From Streptomyces sp. ITFR-16 (GTDB lineage Bacteria > Actinomycetota > Actinomycetes > Streptomycetales > Streptomycetaceae): DNA of 64,000 bases. The position numbers were made by a program, and so were the translations under genes. Below, one piece after another: positions 1 to 7,221 of this stretch; the stretch's first letter is position 1; every line of letters starts with the position of its first letter. Under the pieces are notes generated by a model. That model worked only from the letters and a program-made list of their open reading frames with translations, was not told where the DNA came from and did no database searches. Where the stretch lies: NCBI RefSeq assembly GCF_031844705.1, contig NZ_CP134609.1, positions 248,001-312,000 of the forward strand, in the 5' to 3' direction.

Positions 1-748
1 GGCGGCCGGGCTGCGCCGGGAGGAGCTGGCGCTGCTGGCGGGTGTCTCGGCCGACTACGTCACCCGGCTCGAGCAGGGCCGTGCCTCCCATCCGTCGCCG
101 CAGGTCGTCGAGGCCCTGGCGCGGGCCCTGCGGCTGTCGGAGACCGAGCGGGGGCATCTGTTCCGGCTGGCCGGGCTGGCGCCGCCGGGCCCTGAGACGG
201 TCCCCGGGTATCTCACTCCCAGTGTCCAGCGGCTGCTCGACCGGCTGAGCGGGACGCCGGTCGCGGTGTACGACGCGGCGTGGACCCTGCTGGTCGCCAA
301 CCCGCCGTACGCCGCGCTGATGGGCGATCCCTCCGGGTGGCGGGGCAACCGCCGCAACGGGGTCTGGCGCAACTTCCTCGGCGAGCCGGGGCGGGTGCGC
401 CACACGGAGGAGTCCCGGCGCGAGCTGGAGGCCGCGCTGGTCGCCGACCTGCACGCGGTGGCCGGCCGCTACCCCGCCGACCCGAGGCTGCACCGGCTGG
501 TCGCGGAGCTGCGGGCGGGCAGCGCGCGGTTCGCGGAGCTGTGGGAGTCCGGTTCCGTCGGTCCCCACCGGGCCGCGCGCAAGACCGTCGACCATCCGCA
601 CGTCGGGGCGCTGACGCTGGACTGCGATGTGCTGACCGTCGAGGGCAGTGATCTGCGCATCATGGTCTACACGGCCGAGCCGGGCACCGAGGACGCCGAA
701 CGCCTCGCCCTGGTCACGGTGCTGGGCACCCAGTCACTCATCGGCTAG
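1..748 (+). CDS. XRE-family regulator with MmyB-like ligand domain, 5' end missing
   Basis: The gene enters from the left edge in frame 2, so its start codon is outside the window; about 248 residues remain. The first visible residues (GLRREELALLAGVSADYVTRLE) are the second half of a helix-turn-helix of the XRE type, as in streptomycete regulators that begin with LRxRLxP then RRxPGLRREELA. The rest matches the MmyB-like C-terminal domain: the run VYDAAWTLLVANPPYAALMGDP, then NGVWRNFL, and the late RKTVDHPHVGALTLDCDVL block typical of that fold. Such proteins usually repress or activate a neighbouring reductase or dehydrogenase gene; the F420-type oxidoreductase that follows in the same direction is a plausible target, though the gap of about 120 bp contains a hairpin. 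The effector is unknown. Confidence 0.88.
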   Translation, partial: AAGLRREELALLAGVSADYVTRLEQGRASHPSPQVVEALARALRLSETERGHLFRLAGLAPPGPETVPGYLTPSVQRLLDRLSGTPVAVYDAAWTLLVANPPYAALMGDPSGWRGNRRNGVWRNFLGEPGRVRHTEESRRELEAALVADLHAVAGRYPADPRLHRLVAELRAGSARFAELWESGSVGPHRAARKTVDHPHVGALTLDCDVLTVEGSDLRIMVYTAEPGTEDAERLALVTVLGTQSLIG

Positions 749-779
749 CAGCGCAGCGCGGGGCCGCGGTTCGCGCCAT

Positions 780-799
780 AGGGGCGAAAAGTCGCCCCT
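780..799 (+). terminator. Small hairpin after the XRE gene
   Basis: Eight-base perfect arms AGGGGCGA / TCGCCCCT surround a four-base loop (AAAG). It lies 32 bases after the stop of the XRE gene and 68 bases before the LLM oxidoreductase start. No T-run follows, which is normal for Streptomyces. It could equally be a regulatory dyad. Confidence 0.45.
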
Positions 800-866
800 G
801 CACCCCAAGATCCCCCTGCCGTAGGGTAGTTGCCACAGCACACCAACGTAGAGGGAGCGCACCCGT

Positions 867-1796
867 ATGCCGGTCTCACTCGGTCTTGGTCTTCCGCAGA
901 TGAAGCAGTACGCGCTGGGCCGCGATGTCGCCGCGGTGGCGAGCGCGGCGGAGGCGGTGGGGTACGAGAGTCTGTGGGTGTTCGAACGGGTGCTGTTCCC
1001 CGAGCCCGCCTCCCAAGGCCTGTACGGCATTCCGGGGCTGGCCTGGCCCGACACGTACCGCGGCGTGGCCGATCCGCTGGTCACCCTGACGCTGGCGGCG
1101 GCGGCCACCGAGCGGGCGCGGCTCGGCACGAGTGTGCTGGTCGCCCCGCTGCACGTCCCCTTCCAGCTCGCCCGCTCGCTCGCGTCGCTGGACGCGGCCA
1201 GCGGGGGCCGGGTGATCGCGGGCCTGGGCACGGGCTGGTCGCTCGACGAGTACGCGGCGGCGGCCGTCGCCCCCTTCGAGAAGCGCGGCGCGGTCCTGGA
1301 CGAGCTGCTGGACGTGTGCGCGGCGGTGTGGGGGCCGGACCCCGTCGCGTACAAGGGCGATCTGACGACGATCGCCCCGTCCGAGGTCGGCCCCAAGCCG
1401 GCCCGTCCCATCCCCGTCTACCTGCCGGCGAGCAGTCCCCGGGCCACCCGCCGCCTGGTCGACCGGGCCGACGGCTGGATGCCGGTCGCCATGGGTGTCC
1501 CGCAGCTGTCCGAGCAGTGGCAGCGGGTGCGCGACACTGCGGCCGAGCGCCGCCGCGAGCGTCCCCTCGCCGTCTGCGCCCGGGCCAACGCCCGGTACAG
1601 CGCGACGCCCGTGGCGAGCCGGGACCGCCAGCCGTTCCACGGCAATGTCGCGCAGATCGTCGAGGACCTGGCGGCCCACGCGGCGACGGGTGTGCCGGAG
1701 ATCATGATCGACCTCCAGAGCACCCCGCGCGACGCGTCGGAGCTGGTCGACGTGGCGGGCGAGGTGTACGAGAGCGCGCGGGCGGCGGGCATCTGA
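867..1796 (+). CDS. LLM-class F420-dependent oxidoreductase
   Basis: A 309-residue TIM-barrel enzyme of the luciferase-like monooxygenase family, expected to use coenzyme F420 (or FMN) in hydride transfer; the substrate cannot be read from sequence. Visible family marks are the N-terminal strand MPVSLGLGLPQ, the block GYESLWVFERVLFPE, the RLGTSVLVAPLHVPFQLARSLASLD segment that follows the cofactor site, and GGRVIAGLGTGWSLDEYAA. The C-terminal region PARPIPVYLPASSPRATRRL followed by ADGWMP is the usual phosphate-binding part. An AGGGAG ribosome-binding site lies about 9 bases before the ATG. It may be controlled by the XRE-MmyB regulator just upstream. Confidence 0.9.
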   Translation: MPVSLGLGLPQMKQYALGRDVAAVASAAEAVGYESLWVFERVLFPEPASQGLYGIPGLAWPDTYRGVADPLVTLTLAAAATERARLGTSVLVAPLHVPFQLARSLASLDAASGGRVIAGLGTGWSLDEYAAAAVAPFEKRGAVLDELLDVCAAVWGPDPVAYKGDLTTIAPSEVGPKPARPIPVYLPASSPRATRRLVDRADGWMPVAMGVPQLSEQWQRVRDTAAERRRERPLAVCARANARYSATPVASRDRQPFHGNVAQIVEDLAAHAATGVPEIMIDLQSTPRDASELVDVAGEVYESARAAGI

Positions 1797-1899
1797 GCAC
1801 CGGGACCACCGGGCTCGTTGTCAGACCCCTGTGGCAGGGTCTTCGGAGGGTGCCCGGCCGGGCACCCTCCCCTCGCACACCTGCCGAAGGAGTTTTGCC

Positions 1900-2415
1900 A
1901 TGTCCGGTGCCGACGACGCCCGTACGTCTCTCGCCGCGGTCGCGGCCCTGCTCGCCCCCGCCCACCCGGACGTGGCGGCACGGGTCCTGCACGCCCACGA
2001 CGACCCGTCCGGGTACGTGCGCGACCACGCGCGCGAGCTGTCGGACCGGGGCATCGACGCCCCCGTCCCCGGCCTCTCCTGGATCGCCCTGGTCGACGCC
2101 CTCGCCGCACACCGCCTGCTGGCGGAGTTCGACTGGAAGGAGGACGCCCAGGAGATCCGCGCCCAGTTGAGGCGGCTCGACTCCCGCCCCTCCGTGGACC
2201 CCTGGGTCCTGGTCGAGGACGACGCAATGCTCCTGCCCACCGACGCGTTCCTGGAGACCTGCGGCCGCCACTACCGGGATGTCGGCGCGGCCCTGGTGGT
2301 CCTGGACATCGAGTCGGACTGCTACCCGGTGGCGGGCACCCGCGCCGCCCGCGTCGAGGAACTGACCGGGCTCGCGACTGCGGCCGGGTTCACGGCACGG
2401 GGGCTGGGGGGCTGA
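1900..2415 (+). CDS. DUF6630-like uncharacterised protein
   Basis: A 171-residue soluble protein with no signal peptide or membrane segment. The ATG at 1900 is chosen over an upstream in-frame ATG at 1831 because AAGGAG stands at a good distance and the extra residues look like translated untranslated region. Internal features are a helical N-terminal half, then LLAEFDWKEDAQEIRAQL and a WVLVEDDAMLLPTDAFLETCGRHY segment that looks like a compact alpha/beta unit. I think it belongs to the DUF6630 family, but this is from memory of the WKED and VEDD-type motifs and not a search. No function is known. It reads in the same direction as the LLM gene, about 100 bases after it. Confidence 0.7.
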   Translation: MSGADDARTSLAAVAALLAPAHPDVAARVLHAHDDPSGYVRDHARELSDRGIDAPVPGLSWIALVDALAAHRLLAEFDWKEDAQEIRAQLRRLDSRPSVDPWVLVEDDAMLLPTDAFLETCGRHYRDVGAALVVLDIESDCYPVAGTRAARVEELTGLATAAGFTARGLGG

Positions 2416-2431
2416 CCGGGACCGCCTGCCG

Positions 2432-2725
2432 TCACTGCTCCGGGCGCGCCGAGCGGCGGTAGGTGACGCCGTCCTTGGTGCGGGTCAGCAGGCCGCCGAC
2501 GACCAGGTAGCGGCGCAGTGCCGCGCAGTCGTCGTGGACGGTGCGCAGGGCCTCGTTGACCTCGTGTTCCGTGTAGGTGCGGTCCGGCCGGAACAGGGTT
2601 TCCGTGAGGTGGACGAGGAGCTGTTCGCGGCGGGCCGTCCTGCGGGGGATCGCCGTCAGGCGGCCCCTGGAGAAGAGGGCCTCCACGCCGTGGCTGTTGT
2701 TGGGCTGCTGTTGCTTGTCGGGCAT
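2432..2725 (-). CDS. DUF2087-domain protein
   Basis: A 97-residue protein from the ATG at 2725; an in-frame ATG at 2761 would add 12 proline-rich residues and is less likely. The sequence LLVHLTETLFRPDRTYTEHE followed by VNEALRTVHDDCAALRRYLVVGGLLTR is the hallmark of DUF2087: a winged-helix-like unit found alone or at the end of regulators, predicted to bind nucleic acid or protein. It ends convergent with the DUF6630-like gene, 16 bases apart. It lies directly downstream of the LuxR remnant on the same strand, so it may have lost its former operon partner. Confidence 0.82.
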   Translation of the reverse strand: MPDKQQQPNNSHGVEALFSRGRLTAIPRRTARREQLLVHLTETLFRPDRTYTEHEVNEALRTVHDDCAALRRYLVVGGLLTRTKDGVTYRRSARPEQ

Positions 2726-2770
2726 GGCGGGAAGCCTGGCAGGCGGCCGGACGGGCGGCAACGGATTTCT

Positions 2771-3091
2771 TCAGTAGCCGGTGGGGCGGACCAGGCCCGT
2801 CTCGTAGGCGAACACCGCTGCCCGGGTTCGGTCGCGCAGGCCGAGTTTGACCAGGATGCGGCCCACATGGGTCTTCACCGTCTGTTCGGCGACGACGAGC
2901 CGGCCCGCTATCTCGGCGTTGGACATGCCCTGGGCGATGAGGGACAGGACCTCGGTCTCGCGTTCCGTGAGGACGCCCGCCCGGCCGCGTTCGGGGGTGC
3001 GGGTGACGCGGGAGAACTCGGCGATGCCGTTTGGTGATGCTCGGCGCGAGCAGGGCGTCGCCGGCCGCCACCACCCTTACGGCCTGACGGA
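2771..3091 (-). pseudogene. LuxR/NarL response-regulator remnant, truncated and frameshifted
   Basis: Read right to left, this encodes AVRVVAAGDALLAPSIT, the hinge of a NarL/FixJ-type response regulator. Then, in another frame, come IAEFSRVTRTPERG and a full GerE-type DNA-binding domain (LTERETEVLSLIAQGMSNAE, VVAEQTVKTHMGRILVKLGL, ending ETGLVRPTGY and TGA at 2771). Intact homologues read ITRRLIAEF or ITKRLIAEF at the joint; here two bases are missing near 3024-3026, which shifts the frame. The whole receiver domain and its phosphoacceptor aspartate are absent, cut off at about 3080-3091. No partner histidine kinase is nearby. The gene is therefore dead. Confidence 0.85.
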
Positions 3092-3193
3092 CGCGGGCCC
3101 CGCCGCGCCGGTCAGGGGTACGGCGACCGCGGTGGCGACGAGGGCGGCGAGCAGGGTGCGGCGCAGACGGCTGGTGCGCGGGCGGGCTGCCAT
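3077..3193 (-). pseudogene. 5' stub of a secreted-protein gene
   Basis: From an ATG at 3193 with a strong GGAAGGA ribosome-binding site, the reading frame gives a textbook Sec signal peptide: basic MAARPRTSRLRR, hydrophobic TLLAALVATAVAVPL, then TGAAGPASV. It runs into a stop after 38 residues, exactly where LuxR-type sequence begins. The most economical reading is a deletion that fused the start of an exported-protein gene to the middle of a response-regulator gene. The original product cannot be named, because only the signal peptide is left. Confidence 0.7.
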
Positions 3194-3380
3194 GGAGGTC
3201 CTTCCGTACCGGAGGTGCTCGGTGTCTTCCGGACGGAAGTTGCGCAGCGTGATCCGTGGTCGGCGTCCCCCCGGGGAGCACACCTGACGTGTAGCCCGCA
3301 GGTACTACGGGCAGGGCCGGTGGACGACATTCCGGGCGGCCCGAGTTGACGCGCGGCCGTGCGCCGGGTTTTCTGCTGCG

Positions 3381-3830
3381 ATGACCGACCTTCGCATCGT
3401 GCGCGTGGACGACACCGCCGACGACAGCGCGCTCGTCAACTGGCGGCACGTCCACAACACGATCATCCCCACGGCCGTGCTCTCGCACGCGGAGACAGCG
3501 GAGCGCGCCCGCCGCAACCGGCTGGCCGTCGCCTGTCTCGACGAGGTCACGGTGGGCTGCTCGACCGTCCGCCCGCCCGCCCCGGGCAGCTCGGTGGCCA
3601 CCGTGATCGCACGGGTGCTGCCGGAGTACCGGGGACGGGGGTTCGGTGAGCAGGTGTACGCGCGGGCGCTCGCCGAGGCACGGGAGCTGGGCGCCGAGGT
3701 GATCGAGACCTGCGTCCTGGAGACCAACCCCGAGGGGCTGCGGTTCGCGCGGGCCCGGGGGTTCACGGAGACCGAGCGGTATGTACTGCCGGGCGACACC
3801 GTGGCGTTCATCGATCTCCGGCTGGCCTGA
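3381..3830 (+). CDS. GNAT-family N-acetyltransferase
   Basis: A 149-residue single-domain acetyltransferase. The acetyl-CoA pyrophosphate loop is visible as VLPEYRGRGFGEQVYARALAEA (R/Q-x-x-G-x-G/A form), followed by GAEVIETCVLETNPEGLRFARARGF, the usual fourth and fifth motifs. The substrate is unknown. No clear Shine-Dalgarno sequence precedes the ATG. It stands alone, reading away from the LuxR scar and towards murE, from which a hairpin separates it. Confidence 0.88.
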   Translation: MTDLRIVRVDDTADDSALVNWRHVHNTIIPTAVLSHAETAERARRNRLAVACLDEVTVGCSTVRPPAPGSSVATVIARVLPEYRGRGFGEQVYARALAEARELGAEVIETCVLETNPEGLRFARARGFTETERYVLPGDTVAFIDLRLA

Positions 3831-3850
3831 CCCCGGCACGGCCGGGTCGC

Positions 3851-3877
3851 GGCGCTCCGCGACGGACGCGGAGCGCC
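3851..3877. terminator. Bidirectional terminator between GNAT and murE
   Basis: Ten-base perfect arms GGCGCTCCGC / GCGGAGCGCC around a seven-base loop, placed between two convergent genes whose stops lie at 3830 and 3883. It could serve both. Confidence 0.7.
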
Positions 3878-3882
3878 CGGTG

Positions 3883-5373
3883 TCAGGCCTGGAGGGCGGC
3901 CAGTTCGCGCACGGTCGCCATGTCGCTGAACGGGAGCAGCTGTTCGCCGACAATCTGGTACGGCTCGCTGCCCTTGCCCGCGACCAGCACGATGTCGTCG
4001 GGTCCCGCCGCCGAGAGGGCGAACGCGATCGCGGCCCGGCGGTCCGCGTGGCGTTCGAACCGGGTGCCCGTGGACCGGAGGCCCGGCACGATCTGGTCCA
4101 TGATCGCCTCGGGGTCCTCGTTCCTGGGGTTGTCCGAGGTCAGGACGCACAGGTCGGAGCGGTTCCCGGCGATCTCGCCCATGCGGGCCCGCTTGGTGAC
4201 GTCCCGGTCTCCCCCGCACCCGAAGACCGTGATGACCCGGCCCGGCGAGAAGTCCCGCACGGCGCTGAGCACCTTGTCCAGGGAGTCCGGCGAGTGGGCG
4301 TAGTCCACGATCACCGCTGTGCCGCGCGGGGTCTCGAAGCGTTCGAGCCGCCCGGGGACCGGGGGCATCCGGTCGAGTGCGGCCACCAGTCCCGCGAGGT
4401 CGTGGCCGAGGCGGTGGCAGGCCGCCACGGACGCCAGGGCGTTGGAGACCGAGAACCGCCCGGGAACCGGGATCGCCGCCGGGTACTTGCTGCCCTCGTG
4501 GTGCAGGGTGAACCGGGTGCCGAAGGCGTTCATGCTGAGGTCCGTGGCGCGGTAGTCGGCCTCCGCCTCGATGCCGTACGTGGAGACCATGCCCGGCATC
4601 GTCGGTGCGATGGCGGCCCCGACCGGGTCGTCCGCGTTGACGACGGCGCTCCGGCACAGCCCCTGGAAGAGGCGGAGCTTGGCGTCGCGGTAGTTCTCCA
4701 TGGTGCCGTGGTCGTCCAGGTGGTCCTGGGTGAGGTTGGTGAAGATGCCCACGTCGAGGAAGGCGCGGTCGATGCGGTGGTGCAGCAGCCCCATCGACGT
4801 GGCCTCCAGGACCACGGTGGTGACCTCATGGTCGCGCATGTGGCCCAGGAGGTACTGGAAGTCCGGTGACTCCGGGGTGCTCAGCGCCGAGCGGGGCATG
4901 GGGATCAGTTCGTCGCCGATCCGGCTGCCCGCCGTGCCGATCACCCCGACACTCGCGCCCTCGGTGATCCGCAGCAGGGACTCCACCATGTACGAGACCG
5001 AGGTCTTCCCGTTGGTGCCGGTGACGGCCACCATGTCCATGGCCCGGCCGGGCTCTCCGTAGTAGCGGGAGGTCACGATCCCCGCCGCCTTGCGGGTGTC
5101 CGCCACCCGCACCACGCACGCACCCGTGGCCGCCGCGTGCACGGCCGCCAGCAGCTCCGGGGCCCCGGTGTCCACGAGCACGGCGACCGCTCCCCGGGCC
5201 AGCGCAGGGCCGACGGCCTCGGGCCCGCCCTCGCGGTGCCCCGGTACCGCGATGTACAGCGAGCCCGGTGACACGCGGTGCGCGTCGAAGCACGCCCCGG
5301 CGGTGATCGGGGTCTCCGGGTCGCCGAGGAGCACCTCGTGATCGTGGCCGGCCAGCAACTCCCTCAGATTCAT
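3883..5373 (-). CDS. murE: MurE-type Mur ligase (UDP-MurNAc-tripeptide synthetase)
   Basis: A 496-residue ATP-dependent Mur ligase that should add diaminopimelate to UDP-MurNAc-L-Ala-D-Glu in the cytoplasm. The N-terminal substrate domain (about 1-105) is followed by the ATP loop VTGTNGKTSVSYMVESLL, the central VNADDP block and YGIE. The C-terminal ligase domain has VIVDYAHSPDSLDKVL, VFGCGGDRDVTKRARMGEIA and TSDNPRNEDP. The DNPR motif is the diaminopimelate-specificity mark of MurE as opposed to the lysine type. It has its own GAGAGGACC ribosome-binding site and is not in a division-and-cell-wall cluster: no murF, mraY, murD or ftsW neighbours are present. It may be a second, accessory MurE or a murE-like enzyme recruited to another pathway. 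Confidence 0.88.
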   Translation of the reverse strand: MNLRELLAGHDHEVLLGDPETPITAGACFDAHRVSPGSLYIAVPGHREGGPEAVGPALARGAVAVLVDTGAPELLAAVHAAATGACVVRVADTRKAAGIVTSRYYGEPGRAMDMVAVTGTNGKTSVSYMVESLLRITEGASVGVIGTAGSRIGDELIPMPRSALSTPESPDFQYLLGHMRDHEVTTVVLEATSMGLLHHRIDRAFLDVGIFTNLTQDHLDDHGTMENYRDAKLRLFQGLCRSAVVNADDPVGAAIAPTMPGMVSTYGIEAEADYRATDLSMNAFGTRFTLHHEGSKYPAAIPVPGRFSVSNALASVAACHRLGHDLAGLVAALDRMPPVPGRLERFETPRGTAVIVDYAHSPDSLDKVLSAVRDFSPGRVITVFGCGGDRDVTKRARMGEIAGNRSDLCVLTSDNPRNEDPEAIMDQIVPGLRSTGTRFERHADRRAAIAFALSAAGPDDIVLVAGKGSEPYQIVGEQLLPFSDMATVRELAALQA

Positions 5374-5761
5374 GCGGAGGTCCTCTCGAAAATGCGGCTC
5401 GGCCCGTCGGCCGCCGCCGTGGGGTTGCCGACGGCGCGCCGCGGGAGCTGCGCAGGGTGCGGGGTGCCGCGTGATGTGCGGCGAAGGGGGTGGTACGCGC
5501 TCCGGAGGCGGAGCGGGAGAGAACGTGCCGGGACACCGGGAGCCGTCCCGGCGCGGCGGGGCGCGGGGCTCCGGTCAGCCGTGACCGTGCAGCGCGCGAC
5601 AGCGCACCCGGGGAGCGGTGGGGCACAGCGGGTGGGACGCCTGACGCAGGCGCTTCCTCACCGCAGATGTGTAACCCATGAGTGGAGTGTACGTCCCGTG
5701 GGCCGCCGGGAATCACGGCCGGCGTGGCACGACCCGGGCGGACGGCCCCGGCCGCACGGCG
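5374..5761 (-). promoter_or_regulatory. Long murE leader region with a TACACT -10-like box
   Basis: This gap of nearly 400 bases has no conserved gene. Reading leftwards, it has a TACACT hexamer at 5686-5691 whose likely start point would give a 5' leader of roughly 300 nt before murE. Inside lies the candidate 34-codon ORF listed separately, and the GAGAGGACC site just before the murE ATG. No riboswitch or T-box core sequence was recognised. Confidence 0.4.
5575..5679 (-). CDS. Candidate leaderless small ORF upstream of murE
   Basis: A 34-codon ORF starts with ATG only six bases after the TACACT -10-like hexamer, the spacing seen for leaderless actinobacterial mRNAs. It encodes MGYTSAVRKRLRQASHPLC and a short basic tail with a second Cys. 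There is no homology I recognise, and the codon bias is not decisive. It may be a regulatory leader ORF, or chance. Confidence 0.22.
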   Translation of the reverse strand: MGYTSAVRKRLRQASHPLCPTAPRVRCRALHGHG

Positions 5762-5806
5762 GGGGCCCGCCGCGCGGGAGCGGTGTGCTCCCGCGCGACG
5801 GGCCCC
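5762..5806 (-). terminator. Strong terminator after the serine protease
   Basis: A long hairpin: GGGGCCCG plus CGCGCGGGAGC pair with GCTCCCGCGCG plus CGGGCCCC, with single-base bulges and a five-base loop (about 19 paired bases). It begins 20 bases after the protease stop on the minus strand. Confidence 0.85.
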
Positions 5807-5825
5807 GGGGACCGGTCGGTGAGGG

Positions 5826-6980
5826 TCAGGCCGTGTGGAGCGTGAGCCCGTACCGGTTCAGGATCTCGTTGATCGGCTGGTGCCAGGTCTCGCCGCCGGA
5901 GCTGCAGTTGCCCCAGCCGCCGGAGGTGACGCCCTGCGCCTGGTCGCCGCTGATGAAGGAGCCGCCCGAGTCACCGGGTTCGGCGCAGACGCTGGTCTTG
6001 GTCATCTCGTGGACCGCGCCCTGGCTGTAGTTCACCGTCTCGTTGGTGGCGAGGACGTTGCCGCAGTGCCAGTGCGAGGTGGAGCCGGAACGGCAGATCG
6101 AGGCACCGATCGGGGCCACAGCGGAGCCGCGGACGAGCTGGTCGGAGACGGTGCCCCAGCCGATGACGACGGGGACGGTCCACCAGCCGTTGCCCACGCT
6201 GACCCACGCGTAGTCGTTGTCGGGGAAGGACGAGCCCTGGAAGTTGCCGATGCCGGAGCCGTCCCAGCCGCTGACGGACGCGCCGGCCTGGCCGCAGTGG
6301 CCGGCGGTGACGAAGCCGCCGTACACCGAGAAGCCTATGGAGCAGCGCACGTTGCCCGTGTAGTACGGGTCGCCGCCGACGGTTCCGGCGGCGAAGGTGC
6401 GCGGCGCCTCGGCGGTCTCCTGGACGGTCACGGGGCCGGCGCTCTCGGCCCGCTCGATGAACTTCTGGACATCGTTGTCAGACCGCTTGGACGAGACGAC
6501 GTCGACGACGACCTTGTTGACCCGGGGGTCGACATGCCAGCTGCTCACACCGGCGGGGGCGTCGAGCTTGTCGAGCTTCGCCTTGACCGCGTCGAGCCGG
6601 CGCTCGGTGTGGGTCACCAGGCGCACCGCGGCGCCCGTCGCCCGCACGGCCGCGGCCTGCGTGTCGCTGGTGACGGCGACGGTGAGACCGCCCGTCGACG
6701 CGTCGAACCAGGAGCCGCCGTACGCGGCGCCGGCGGCACGCTGCGCCTTCGGCTGGAGGGCAGTGGCCGTCTTCTCGGCGGAGAGACGGGCCTTGGCCTG
6801 GCCTGCCGTCAGGCCCAGGTCCTTCTGCATGGCGGCCAGCAGACCGGTGGAGGCCGGCTGTGCGTCGGCGGCGGGGGCGGTGGTGTCGGCGGCGGAGGCG
6901 GAGGGGAATCCCGCGCCCGCCCAGGCGCCGACGAGGAGCACGGCGGAGAGGGCGGTCCGTAAAGCGGTGATGCGTCTCAA
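5826..6980 (-). CDS. Secreted S1 serine protease, streptogrisin/alpha-lytic type
   Basis: A 384-residue preproprotease. Residues 1-30 are a Sec signal peptide; about 40-195 form the alpha-lytic-type pro-region that folds and inhibits the enzyme. The chymotrypsin-like catalytic domain starts near TVGGDPYY at about 200. The triad is visible as His228 in GFVTAGHCG, Asp256 in PDNDYAW and Ser338 in CAEPGDSGG, with paired cysteines around His and Ser. The start is a TTG, supported by GAAGGG seven bases upstream. Codon 7 is TTA (6960-6962), a codon that needs the bldA tRNA in Streptomyces, and codon 2 is the rare AGA; so translation is probably limited to late growth. Two palindromes lie 50-80 bases upstream. 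Length fits streptogrisin A/B-like precursors that lack a chitin-binding tail. Confidence 0.95.
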   Translation of the reverse strand: MRRITALRTALSAVLLVGAWAGAGFPSASAADTTAPAADAQPASTGLLAAMQKDLGLTAGQAKARLSAEKTATALQPKAQRAAGAAYGGSWFDASTGGLTVAVTSDTQAAAVRATGAAVRLVTHTERRLDAVKAKLDKLDAPAGVSSWHVDPRVNKVVVDVVSSKRSDNDVQKFIERAESAGPVTVQETAEAPRTFAAGTVGGDPYYTGNVRCSIGFSVYGGFVTAGHCGQAGASVSGWDGSGIGNFQGSSFPDNDYAWVSVGNGWWTVPVVIGWGTVSDQLVRGSAVAPIGASICRSGSTSHWHCGNVLATNETVNYSQGAVHEMTKTSVCAEPGDSGGSFISGDQAQGVTSGGWGNCSSGGETWHQPINEILNRYGLTLHTA

Positions 6981-7031
6981 GGCAGGGCCCTTCTGTTGTT
7001 CCGGCTACGTGGGGGAGGAACAGCAGGCATC

Positions 7032-7060
7032 CGAGACGTCTCGTCTGAGAGCGCTCTCAG
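7032..7060. promoter_or_regulatory. Two adjacent perfect palindromes upstream of the protease
   Basis: CGAGACGTCTCG (7032-7043) and CTGAGAGCGCTCTCAG (7045-7060) are both perfect palindromes, one base apart. The second has the TGAGAGCGCTCTCA form of a LacI-family operator (compare the TGGGAGCGCTCCCA box of cellulose regulators). They lie 52-80 bases upstream of the protease TTG, just downstream of a TACAGT -10-like hexamer on the minus strand, so they could repress it. They lie about 160 bases from the divergent lipoprotein gene. Confidence 0.65.
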
Positions 7061-7129
7061 AATGTGCCGTTCCGGACTGTAGCCCAGAGTCGTTTGCAGG
7101 TCCATGCCAATGACAGCTCTCCGTACGGA

Positions 7130-7161
7130 CCTCCGGATGAGTAGCCGTACTCATCCGGAGG
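7130..7161. promoter_or_regulatory. 14-bp perfect inverted repeat upstream of the lipoprotein gene
   Basis: Arms CCTCCGGATGAGTA / TACTCATCCGGAGG flank a four-base loop (GCCG), ending 60 bases before the lipoprotein ATG. It lies in the promoter region and could be an operator or a cruciform. A terminator is unlikely, because both neighbours are transcribed away from it. Confidence 0.55.
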
Positions 7162-7221
7162 GGCCGGACCCGTCCTACCGTCACACCGGACGGACAAGCC
7201 TGCGGGCACAAGGGGGCGGAC

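Noticed and set aside
5490..5681. 63-codon plus-strand ORF in the murE leader region
   Set aside because: Arg/Gly-rich, no ribosome-binding site, no homology seen; probably chance in GC-rich DNA.
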